Source of the DNA: a bacterium
GTDB taxonomy: Bacteria > JACRDZ01 > JAQUKH01
Direction of reading: 5' to 3'
NCBI GenBank assembly: GCA_028719205.1
Contig: JAQUKH010000048.1
Span: 1 to 14,012 of the forward strand
DNA: 14,012 nucleotides
Shown here one piece after another: positions 7,092 to 13,653 of the stretch. The notes beneath the pieces were generated by a model that was not told the DNA's origin, searched no databases, and saw only the letters and a program-made list of their open reading frames with translations. The position numbers and the translations under genes are program-made. Within the stretch, counting starts at the first letter, position 1. The number at the start of each line of letters is the position of its first letter.

Positions 7092-9010
7092 CTCTCGCTC
7101 AATTCTACATGATCTGTAGAATAACTTGTTGAGTTATATGTTCCTGAATCAAAAAGATTTTTAGTATAATCGCTGAATCCCGATATGTTTCTTATTTCCG
7201 CGGTTGAAAGCGCGCTGTTATAAATAACAACCTCGTCTATTCTTCCTTTAAAATAGCTATTTCCAGCTCCGCCATCGTGAAAACGGGTATTGCCGTTCAT
7301 GGCGATGCGAACATTCCCGCTGTGCGAATAAACCCGGCCTCCGCTCCCGTTGCCGAACTCATTTCCAAAAATATACGCCTTAAACTTGTTCGCCTCAACG
7401 ATAGGATTCGCGTTATTCAATAACAAAGTAACATGATACCATGTATCCGGCCTGACATCCGTGCTGTGCCAGGTCCCTGTCCAGTCGGGCGAATAATCAC
7501 CTATATCCCAGCCCCCGGCATATAATTTATCCGACAATAAATAAATATTAAAACCTCTTGCACTATCTCCTTCTTCATACAGCACCTGCCTTGCCGTTGT
7601 ACTGTCCGCCCTGAACCATAAGGCAATCGTCCTGTTTGAATAAGGCCCGCCTGTGTTTATTAAACTTGAATTCGGGATATCAACATAATCATCTATTCCG
7701 TCAAAAATTCCGGCCCTGCCAAGCTTGCCGGCTATTGTCGTCGTCGGCCCGTTCTTTGAAGCCCCGTTAATACCATTGCCTGAATTATCCAATACATCCT
7801 CGGGCAGCCCATTCCAATTGTTTTCATCCATATGCCATAACGCGGTAATTGTAGTATCGGATGATGCAGGAGCCCTTGAAACTTCTCTTCTCAAAGTAAT
7901 AATGTTCTCCAAATTAAATGTCTCACCGCTTTTTTCCAGTCCCATTAATATTTTCACTGATTTTATCGTGTTTCGCTTCGTCTGGGTATCCGTCCCTCCC
8001 GGCATTGTTAACAAATTATAACCGGTATCATAATAACTTATCTGAAAGGTTGTCGTGTAGCCGCCCTCTAACACAAAGCTTCTGTCATTAACAGCCAAAG
8101 TTAATTTATCGCCCGCCCCGGTCCATGAAATTTTTGATCTCCTGACATTATTTGAAACCCGGGCCTCATCTATAATCCCGGCAAAAGGATATTGCGTGCT
8201 ATCCTGATCACGGCCTATATACAGGTTATTCGAAGACACTGCTATAAAATCGCTATTATCAGCTGTGCCTTCTATAACACCGTTAATATAAACCTTAAGT
8301 TCCTCCGTTCCGCCTTCATCCTTATTATAGCTAAGGGCTGTATGCGCCCACGAGGTTCCGTTTCTGATGACCTGTGAAGAACTTATCGCGTCGTGCCACG
8401 CCCCTGAATAATAAATGCTTCCGACTAATTTATTTGAAGAGTTGAGATAAAGCCGGTACGCGGCGGTTTTATAAAATATCGCGCCGGTCGCGTTCCCGGG
8501 ATCAGGCCGTATCCATGCCTCTAATTCCAGTTTGGATGTAATATTCAAGGTGGCGCCATTACCACAGTCAACATAATCATTTGAGCCGTCAAAATTAAGC
8601 GCGGTACAGTCTTCGCCATTTGTCGTCCAGGCCGGTGTCGAGCCCACAGGCCCCAAACTCACGTTATTATTCCCCGCGGTATCAACGGCGTTCATCCCCG
8701 AACCGTCATTAAAATGCCAGAGACTTACAGTATAACTATCAACCGGCGGGCTATTTAAAGGAAAGGTTCCAAACTCCATCGCGGTATCCAGCGCCACTGT
8801 TATATTGCTTGCCTTTTTTAATTCTCTCTCGATCCTGTTCATAGCGAAACCCGCCTCCTGTTGAACAAGAGATTTGGGGTTTTCCACTTCCCAGACTTTT
8901 AATCCTGAAATAAATACTCCGTATATGGCGGTAAAAATAATCGCGGATAGAGCTATGGTCAATAATAATTCTAAAACCGTTATTCCCTTATTAAAGTTGC
9001 TAATCCGCAA
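7088..9010 (-). CDS. giant PilW/GspJ-like minor pilin with two LamG domains
   Basis: Minor pilin enlarged by carbohydrate-binding-like domains. The leader ends NKG and the mature N-terminus is ITVLELLLTIALSAIIF, a class III prepilin site with Gly at -1 and Glu at +5. The helix then continues through AMNRIERELKKA as in PilW. I chose TTG at 9010: it lies about ten bases after AAAGGAG and gives a 9-residue leader. The in-frame TTG at 9037 is upstream of that site. The protein is 640 residues against about 200-350 for ordinary PilW. Residues ~92-292 are a LamG/concanavalin-like domain (SLWHFNDGSG, LNFDGSNDYVDCG, FAGIIDEARV). Residues ~293-381 return to pilin-like beta-sheet sequence. Residues ~388-610 are a second LamG domain (TALWHMDE, GIFDGIDDYVDI, FKGRIDEVVIYN). 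The first LamG therefore seems inserted inside the pilin body. It overlaps the PilV-like gene by about 31 bp and the propeller gene by 4 bp. Confidence 0.87.
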   Translation of the reverse strand: MRISNFNKGITVLELLLTIALSAIIFTAIYGVFISGLKVWEVENPKSLVQQEAGFAMNRIERELKKASNITVALDTAMEFGTFPLNSPPVDSYTVSLWHFNDGSGMNAVDTAGNNNVSLGPVGSTPAWTTNGEDCTALNFDGSNDYVDCGNGATLNITSKLELEAWIRPDPGNATGAIFYKTAAYRLYLNSSNKLVGSIYYSGAWHDAISSSQVIRNGTSWAHTALSYNKDEGGTEELKVYINGVIEGTADNSDFIAVSSNNLYIGRDQDSTQYPFAGIIDEARVSNNVRRSKISWTGAGDKLTLAVNDRSFVLEGGYTTTFQISYYDTGYNLLTMPGGTDTQTKRNTIKSVKILMGLEKSGETFNLENIITLRREVSRAPASSDTTITALWHMDENNWNGLPEDVLDNSGNGINGASKNGPTTTIAGKLGRAGIFDGIDDYVDIPNSSLINTGGPYSNRTIALWFRADSTTARQVLYEEGDSARGFNIYLLSDKLYAGGWDIGDYSPDWTGTWHSTDVRPDTWYHVTLLLNNANPIVEANKFKAYIFGNEFGNGSGGRVYSHSGNVRIAMNGNTRFHDGGAGNSYFKGRIDEVVIYNSALSTAEIRNISGFSDYTKNLFDSGTYNSTSYSTDHVELSER

Positions 9011-9540
9011 GAGTTTATCACTCCTTTCTCCTGCCAAAACACTGTCACCTGAACTTTTTTGTATGTATTTATTCCTTCCGCCCAGCTGACTTGAGTAATC
9101 CTGTCCACGCGCCGGGGAGGATTCATTTTAGACAATGATACAGCCGCACTGGAATATGAGTTTGATTCAGTAAGGTGAAGATTGCCGGAAAAAAAATTAT
9201 CTGTATTTACATCGTTCAGATCCGGCAAAAAACTATCCCCGGAATTACTGCCTGTCCCTACGCTGATTTTAGTCCCGGTCAAAACGAGATTTTTTACATC
9301 TTCCATTCTTTGCTGGGCCAAATTTAGAGCGATGGATAAATTTTCCGCCTGCCTTCCGGCTCTGGATGCGGAATTAAAAATATCTATTATAGCAATCAGA
9401 GCTATACCAGTCACAGCCACAGCAATTAATACTTCAAGCAGGGTAAACCCCGCCAGAGATTTTTTTTCTCTAACGGGGACCCTTTTAAAAATACTAAATG
9501 CTTTACACCTCAAATTGATCACTCTAATAACTTTCAGCAT
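8980..9540 (-). CDS. PilV/GspI-like minor pilin
   Basis: Minor pilin, probably part of the priming complex at the fibre tip. The prepilin cleavage site is clear: Gly31, then FTLLEVLIAVAVTGIALIAI, with Glu at mature +5. The following NLAQQRMEDVKN segment is typical of PilV/GspI. The rest (about residues 95-186) is a beta-rich head with the usual low conservation. The start is uncertain. The ATG at 9540 lies inside a heptamer inverted repeat, has no Shine-Dalgarno sequence and gives an unusually long 31-residue leader. GTG at codon 7 or TTG at codon 10 would give 25- or 22-residue leaders and also lack good ribosome-binding sites. The gene follows the second major pilin after a 72-bp gap and overlaps the PilW-like gene. 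Confidence 0.85.
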   Translation of the reverse strand: MLKVIRVINLRCKAFSIFKRVPVREKKSLAGFTLLEVLIAVAVTGIALIAIIDIFNSASRAGRQAENLSIALNLAQQRMEDVKNLVLTGTKISVGTGSNSGDSFLPDLNDVNTDNFFSGNLHLTESNSYSSAAVSLSKMNPPRRVDRITQVSWAEGINTYKKVQVTVFWQEKGVINSCGLATLIRE

Positions 9541-9596
9541 TCAGCGTTCAGCATCTTTCAGCTAATTATTGCTTTTGCTGATAGCTGATAACTAAC
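9532..9596. repeat. heptamer inverted repeat between the second pilin and the PilV-like gene
   Basis: The plus strand carries TTTCAGC, ATTCAGC, GTTCAGC, a 3-base break, then TTTCAGC (9532-9562). An AT-rich spacer follows (9563-9576), then GCTGATA twice (9577-9590) and a decayed unit. The right arm is the inverse of the left, so an imperfect stem-loop can form in DNA or RNA. It has the same design, and the same spacer start TAATTATT, as the element at 11876-11949. The annotated PilV-like ATG falls within its left arm. Confidence 0.8.
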
Positions 9597-9612
9597 CGCT
9601 TGTTTGCTATTC

Positions 9613-10065
9613 TTACGGATTATGGTTACCTGTCTTTACATTGCTCACCCAGATATTATCTGTTCCCGCTCCGCTGGCTGTCACCGCATCGGCGCCAAGC
9701 GTTATCGTTCCGGGTGCTCCATCAGGCCCGACGCTGTAAATAACATAATAACTGCTCGTTGTCGTATCCAAATCGTATGAATATTTTGTTGTACCGAAAG
9801 GATCGTTCGGAACCTCATCAATAATCCTGTTTGTCTGATTCACTAAAAGTGTATCCCATCCGGCTTTTGCAGGGTACGCGTTATTATTATTTTTATATAT
9901 CTCAACAGCCGTTTTAAGAGACCTCAACTCTGACATTGCCTGCTTTTTCTTCGCGTCAGTTTGGATCCCGGAAAACCTCGGAACAAGAATAGCCACCAAA
10001 ATTCCAATAACAGCGATTACAACTAAGATTTCCAACAAAGTAAAACCTTTTTCTTTTTGCGACAT
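9613..10065 (-). CDS. major pilin, GspG/PilA-like, copy 2 (cysteine-free)
   Basis: Structural pilin or major pseudopilin. The leader MSQKEKG is followed by mature FTLLEILVVIAVIGILVAIL (Glu at +5), the amphipathic N-terminal helix, then a beta-rich head containing the GspG-type signature VPNDPFGT and a YVIYSVGPDG strand-turn. It is 150 residues, near the normal GspG length. The start is ATG at 10065, eight bases after AAAGGAGG; the GTG at 10074 is part of the Shine-Dalgarno sequence itself and is rejected. It is a tandem paralogue of the gene at 10623-10171. The first 44 residues are identical in protein, while the head differs at many sites. It has no cysteine: where copy 1 has Cys, this copy has Tyr (SSYYV) and Val (SNVKT). 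Confidence 0.93.
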   Translation of the reverse strand: MSQKEKGFTLLEILVVIAVIGILVAILVPRFSGIQTDAKKKQAMSELRSLKTAVEIYKNNNNAYPAKAGWDTLLVNQTNRIIDEVPNDPFGTTKYSYDLDTTTSSYYVIYSVGPDGAPGTITLGADAVTASGAGTDNIWVSNVKTGNHNP

Positions 10066-10071
10066 TTTTGT

Positions 10072-10081
10072 CACCTCCTTT
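10072..10081 (-). promoter_or_regulatory. strong Shine-Dalgarno that decides the copy 2 pilin start
   Basis: The minus strand reads AAAGGAGGTG, a near-perfect anti-16S match. Its last three bases are an in-frame GTG that a gene finder may choose. The proper spacing points to ATG at 10065 instead. A nearly optimal site suits an abundant fibre subunit. Confidence 0.85.
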
Positions 10082-10082
10082 A

Positions 10083-10163
10083 AAATTATTTAATAACCTT
10101 CATCATGTCAAAGATCGGCAAAAATAGCGATAAAGCTATAAATCCAATCACAACTGCTATAAA
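10083..10163 (-). pseudogene. duplicated 3' remnant of pilC between the two pilins
   Basis: This spacer aligns without gaps to the last 25 sense codons and stop of pilC, at a constant offset of 558 bp (pilC copy 10641-10721). Read in the pilC frame it gives FIAVVIGFIALSLFLPIFDM followed by MKVIK and a stop. Nine bases differ from the real pilC end, eight of them silent and one Met-to-Ile. Upstream of the match the sequence switches to the tail of pilin copy 1. There is no start codon or ribosome-binding site, so it is a truncated by-product of the tandem duplication. Confidence 0.88.
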
Positions 10164-10170
10164 ATAGTTC

Positions 10171-10623
10171 TTATGGGTTATGGGTACCTGTCTTACAATT
10201 GCTCACCCAGATATTATCCGCTCCTGCTCCGCTGGCTGTCACCGCATCAGATCCAACCGTTATCGTACCAACGGATCCATCAACTCCAACGCTGTAAATA
10301 ACATAACACCCGCTCGTTGCAGTATCCAAATCGTATGAATATTTTGTTGTACCGAAAGGATCGTTCGGGACCTCATCAATAACCCTGCTCGTCTCCGCTA
10401 ATAAAAGTGTATCCCATCCAGCCGCCGCAGGATACGCATTATTATTATTTTTATACATTTCTACAGCCATTTTAAGAGACTTCAAATCTGCCATTGCCTG
10501 TTTTTTCTTCGCGTCAGTTTGAATACCGGAAAATCTCGGAACAAGAATAGCCACCAAAATTCCGATAACAGCAATTACAACTAAGATTTCCAACAAAGTA
10601 AAACCTTTTTCTTTTTGCGACAT
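10171..10623 (-). CDS. major pilin, GspG/PilA-like, copy 1 (two cysteines)
   Basis: Structural pilin adjacent to pilC. It has the same leader (MSQKEKG) and mature N-terminus (FTLLEILVVIAVIGILVAIL) as copy 2, and the GspG-like VPNDPFGT motif in the head; it is 150 residues. It carries two cysteines, at residues 106 (TSGCYV) and 143 (SNCKTG), mature positions 99 and 136, near the strand-turn and the C-terminus. They are placed as in pilins whose C-terminal loop is closed by a disulfide bond. The start is ATG at 10623; the ATG at 10632 lies inside the Shine-Dalgarno AAAGGAGATG and is less likely. The gene begins 20 bp after the pilC stop. It is probably the ancestral copy because its flank is the intact pilC. 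Confidence 0.93.
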   Translation of the reverse strand: MSQKEKGFTLLEILVVIAVIGILVAILVPRFSGIQTDAKKKQAMADLKSLKMAVEMYKNNNNAYPAAAGWDTLLLAETSRVIDEVPNDPFGTTKYSYDLDTATSGCYVIYSVGVDGSVGTITVGSDAVTASGAGADNIWVSNCKTGTHNP

Positions 10624-10629
10624 TTTTGT

Positions 10630-10639
10630 CATCTCCTTT
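10630..10639 (-). promoter_or_regulatory. Shine-Dalgarno of the copy 1 pilin
   Basis: The minus strand reads AAAGGAGATG. It matches the copy 2 site except for one base, which turns the overlapping GTG into ATG. The functional start is inferred to be the same downstream ATG (10623), giving identical leaders in both copies. Confidence 0.75.
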
Positions 10640-10643
10640 AAAA

Positions 10644-11864
10644 TTATTTAATTACTTTCATCATATCAAAGATCGGCAAAAATAGCGACAGTGCTATAAA
10701 CCCGATCACAACTGCCATAAAACTGATTATTAAAGGTTCTATCATCGTGGTTAGATTCTTGACCGCGTAATCCACCTGCCGGTCATAATCATCAGCCACA
10801 CGCCCCAGTGCTTGATCCAATCTGCCTGTTTCCTCGCCGATACTGACCATCTGCGAAACTATCGCAGGAAACTCGCCGGTTTTCTCTATCGCCTTCGTAA
10901 CTTTTTCACCTTCCCTGATCGATTTGATAATATCATTTACCGTATTCTCGATTATCACGTTATCCAGATTTTCCCGGGAAACCTCCAGAGATTTCAATAT
11001 ATCTAATCCGCTTTCTAACATTATTTCCATTGACCTGCTGAACCTGGAAACAGATATTTTACGGAATAGTTTTCCAAAAACAGGAAGTTTAAGCTTTAAC
11101 CTGTCAAGATTGTATCTTCCAATTTCCGTCCTAATATAAAATTTAGCAGACGCTATGAATATTGCAATACCTATCAGGACAAAATGCCAATCGTCTTTAA
11201 TAAAACGTCCCAGCACATATATAACCTTCGTCGGGCCGGGCAGTTCCACCCCTGCCTTCGTGAAAACCGCGATAAATTTTGGAAAAACAAATATAACCAG
11301 AAAAAGGATCACCATCATAGCCACGGTTATTAATATTATCGGATAACTCAGCGCAGACTTTACCTTTGCGCCAAGGTCAACCTCTTTTTCCAAAAATATC
11401 GCCATTCTCTCGAAAACATCATCTAAACGGCCCGTCTCTTCTCCAACCTTTACAGTGCTGACAAATAAATTATTAAATACTTCAGGATATTTTGATAACG
11501 CGTCTGAGATCGATACCCCTTCTTCTATATCGGTTTGTATTTTTTTCAGTATATTTTTAAATTTTTTATTTTCTATCTGGTCGACAAGAACAGAAAACGC
11601 CCGTGTTATTGTTAAACCCGACCGCAGCATGGAGGATAACTGCCTGGCAAAATATGCCGTCTCGGATTTTTTTATTGATGATAGATCTCTAAGCAAAATG
11701 TTTTTAAAAAAAAATTCCTTTTCCGTTTCCACCCGTTCAATACTTGAAATAAAATGTCCCTGATCAGTAAGGCGTTTTAATATTTCATCTTCATCGGAGG
11801 CATCTATCGTTCCTTCAACCGGCTCTCCGGATTCGTCTCTTCCTTGATATTTATATTTTGGCAT
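10644..11864 (-). CDS. pilC: type IV pilus inner-membrane platform protein PilC
   Basis: Polytopic platform protein on which PilB acts to push pilins out of the membrane. Residues 1-45 are the short N-terminal segment common in this family (YKYQGRDESGEPVEGTI). Two T2SSF domains follow, with the paired signatures FARQLSSMLRSGLTITRAF (72-90) and FSRSMEIMLESGLDILKSLE (275-294). Each is followed by a GEETGRLD motif (141-148 and 343-350). Membrane helices lie at about 173-198, 226-243 and 373-398. The length of 406 residues is standard. I start at ATG 11864 (MPKYKYQG), the family-conserved start. The ATG at 11891 adds nine residues (MLIAESLKI) encoded by the neighbouring heptamer repeat. No clear Shine-Dalgarno precedes either. 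GspF is the type II secretion homologue. Confidence 0.95.
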   Translation of the reverse strand: MPKYKYQGRDESGEPVEGTIDASDEDEILKRLTDQGHFISSIERVETEKEFFFKNILLRDLSSIKKSETAYFARQLSSMLRSGLTITRAFSVLVDQIENKKFKNILKKIQTDIEEGVSISDALSKYPEVFNNLFVSTVKVGEETGRLDDVFERMAIFLEKEVDLGAKVKSALSYPIILITVAMMVILFLVIFVFPKFIAVFTKAGVELPGPTKVIYVLGRFIKDDWHFVLIGIAIFIASAKFYIRTEIGRYNLDRLKLKLPVFGKLFRKISVSRFSRSMEIMLESGLDILKSLEVSRENLDNVIIENTVNDIIKSIREGEKVTKAIEKTGEFPAIVSQMVSIGEETGRLDQALGRVADDYDRQVDYAVKNLTTMIEPLIISFMAVVIGFIALSLFLPIFDMMKVIK

Positions 11865-11875
11865 AATTTTCAAGC

Positions 11876-11949
11876 TTTCAGCAATCAGCATTCAGCTTTC
11901 AGCTAATTATTTTCTTGTTTTTGCTGACAACTGATAGCTGATAGCTATC
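11876..11949. repeat. heptamer inverted repeat between pilB and pilC
   Basis: The plus strand has four head-to-tail heptamers, TTTCAGC, AATCAGC, ATTCAGC and TTTCAGC (11876-11903), then a 19-base AT-rich spacer starting TAATTATT. The inverted arm follows: GCTGACA, ACTGATA, GCTGATA and GCTATC (11923-11949). Arm pairing is imperfect, about 19 of 28 positions by eye. It contains the pilB stop codon (TAG at 11947-11945) and supplies the spurious upstream start of pilC. It is a second copy of the design seen at 9532-9596. It is not a CRISPR and has no T-run for a terminator. Confidence 0.82.
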
Positions 11950-13633
11950 TTATCACTTCATCCTGCGTCACTCTTATAAGTTCTTCAATTGTAGTTTTTC
12001 CTTCCGTAACTAAATATAGTCCTTCCTCCCGCAAACTAAGCATTCCCATTTTTCTGGCCTCTTTAGTAATAACCTCAGGCGCCGCCTTCGACACGATCAG
12101 TGCTTTTATTTCATCATTAGGCACCATAATTTCATAGATACCGAGCCTTCCCTTATAACCTGTATAACTGCATTGTTTACAGCCTTTGCCTCTGTGAAAA
12201 ACCGGGAGATTCTTTTTATCCGGGAATAATCCTTTTATTATATCTTCTCTGGGTTTATATTCTTCTTTGCAATTCGGGCATATAAGCCGCACAAGCCGCT
12301 GAGCTATCGCTCCGATCAACGAGGCGGATACAAGAAAAGGCTCAACCCCCATATCAATAAGCCTGGTTGCCGTGCTCGGGGCATCGTTAGTATGAAGCGT
12401 GCTTAATACGAGATGCCCGGTAAGAGCAGCCTGAATAGCTATTTCCGCTGTTTCCAGATCCCTTATTTCACCCACCATAATTACGTCCGGATCCTGCCTT
12501 AATATGGACCTTAAACCTGCGGCAAAAGTCCAGCCCGCTTTTGGATTGATCTGCGACTGGTTTAATATATTCATCTGGTATTCCACGGGATCCTCAAGTG
12601 TTATTATATTTCTTTCAAGGGTATTTATTTCCTGCAGAGCGGCATACAAGGTTGTTGTCTTTCCGCTTCCTGTAGGCCCCGTTACAAGCATTATCCCATA
12701 AGGCTGTTTTATTATATTATTAAAAAGATCAAATTCTTTAGATGTAAATCCCAGTTCCTTAATGCCATACATCACTCCTGTCTTTCTGAGTAGTCTTATT
12801 ACTATTTTCTCGCCTAAAATAACAGGATATGACGACACTCTTAGATCTATTTTTTCACCTTCATAAGTAAACTCAATATGTCCATCCTGCGCGATACGTT
12901 TTTCGGCGATATTCATACCCGCCAATACCTTTATTCTCGAGACAATAACCGGCTGAAGACGCGTCGGCAGCTGCAGAACTTCATGCAGAACACCGTCAAT
13001 GCGATAACGAACCCTTAAAACATTCTGGTTGGGTTCAATATGAATATCCGAAGCCTTATCCTTGACCGCCTGCATGATCATCAAATTTACCGCTTTAACT
13101 ACCGGTACCTCTTCAATCGCTTCTATCCCCTTTTTTCCGGTTCTTTTAATTTCAATCTCCAATCCCGCGCCTATATCATCCACTGTTTTTGCTATAGCCT
13201 CTGAAATTTTATAGCTCTGTAGAATGGCATTCATAATATCAGTCTCGCCGGAAACCACCACCTCTACAGTTTTCCCTGTTTCGTTGTATATCTTATCAAT
13301 GGCCGATATATCCAGAGGGTCCGCCATCGCGACCGTCAGGGTATCGGCGATTTTAAACAAAGGGATCAGTTTGCATTTCCTCGCCGTATCTTCCGGTATT
13401 AATTTTATAACCTCCGGATCGATCGCGTAATCCGTCAGATCCATATAGGGCACATTCAAGGCATCCGCGCGCGTCCGGGCAATATCTTTTTCAGTAACAA
13501 AGCCCAGGTTCTCCAGTGTCTTTTCCAAAGGCAAATTTTTCCGCTTTGATTCTTCCTTTGCCTTGTCGATCGCGTCTTGAGTAATTAAATTCCGGCTTAA
13601 CAATAATTCAATTATATCTATTTTTTGAGGCAT
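11945..13633 (-). CDS. pilB: type IV pilus assembly ATPase PilB
   Basis: Cytoplasmic hexameric ATPase that powers fibre assembly. Residues 1-150 form an N-terminal MshEN/T2SSE_N domain (LLSRNLITQDAID, then DLTDYAIDPEVIKLIPE), the domain that binds cyclic-di-GMP in some relatives. The ATPase core contains Walker A GPTGSGKTT (319-327), the Asp box ITLEDPVEY (344-352), Walker B around DPDVIMVGEIRD (381-392) and the His box GHLVLSTLHT (406-415). Four cysteines, 452, 455, 485 and 488 (CPNC and CKQC), form the zinc-binding site of GspE/PilB proteins. All catalytic parts are intact and the 562-residue length is normal. ATG is preceded by GGGAG at good spacing and the gene starts 20 bp after the receiver. 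The zinc motif and neighbours mark it as an assembly rather than a retraction (PilT) ATPase. Confidence 0.96.
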   Translation of the reverse strand: MPQKIDIIELLLSRNLITQDAIDKAKEESKRKNLPLEKTLENLGFVTEKDIARTRADALNVPYMDLTDYAIDPEVIKLIPEDTARKCKLIPLFKIADTLTVAMADPLDISAIDKIYNETGKTVEVVVSGETDIMNAILQSYKISEAIAKTVDDIGAGLEIEIKRTGKKGIEAIEEVPVVKAVNLMIMQAVKDKASDIHIEPNQNVLRVRYRIDGVLHEVLQLPTRLQPVIVSRIKVLAGMNIAEKRIAQDGHIEFTYEGEKIDLRVSSYPVILGEKIVIRLLRKTGVMYGIKELGFTSKEFDLFNNIIKQPYGIMLVTGPTGSGKTTTLYAALQEINTLERNIITLEDPVEYQMNILNQSQINPKAGWTFAAGLRSILRQDPDVIMVGEIRDLETAEIAIQAALTGHLVLSTLHTNDAPSTATRLIDMGVEPFLVSASLIGAIAQRLVRLICPNCKEEYKPREDIIKGLFPDKKNLPVFHRGKGCKQCSYTGYKGRLGIYEIMVPNDEIKALIVSKAAPEVITKEARKMGMLSLREEGLYLVTEGKTTIEELIRVTQDEVIR

Positions 13634-13653
13634 TATTAACTCCCATGAATCTA

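Larger units (their letters stand above)
9609..10723. repeat. 558-bp tandem duplication covering the pilC end and a major pilin
   Basis: Two direct copies with an offset of exactly 558 bp: about 10167-10723 (pilC 3' end, Shine-Dalgarno, pilin 1) and about 9609-10166 (pilC remnant, Shine-Dalgarno, pilin 2). Both pilins have the same length and both stops are followed by GAA before similarity is lost. The breakpoint joins sequence just after the pilin stop to an internal site in the last membrane helix of pilC. Edges are accurate to a few bases only. Confidence 0.88.

Noticed and set aside
9011-9037. The longer PilW-like start at TTG 9037
   Set aside because: It lies upstream of the AAAGGAG sequence that should serve as ribosome-binding site; TTG at 9010 is correctly placed and gives a short prepilin leader.
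11865-11891. The longer pilC start at 11891
   Set aside because: The extra residues MLIAESLKI come from the heptamer repeat, while the internal MPKYKYQG matches the usual start of this family.
11876-11949. CRISPR-like or terminator-like reading of the clustered TTTCAGC heptamers
   Set aside because: Units are 7 bp with no spacers between them and are arranged as an inverted pair; the hairpin is imperfect, lacks a GC-rich stem with a following U-run on the coding strand, and lies inside an operon.
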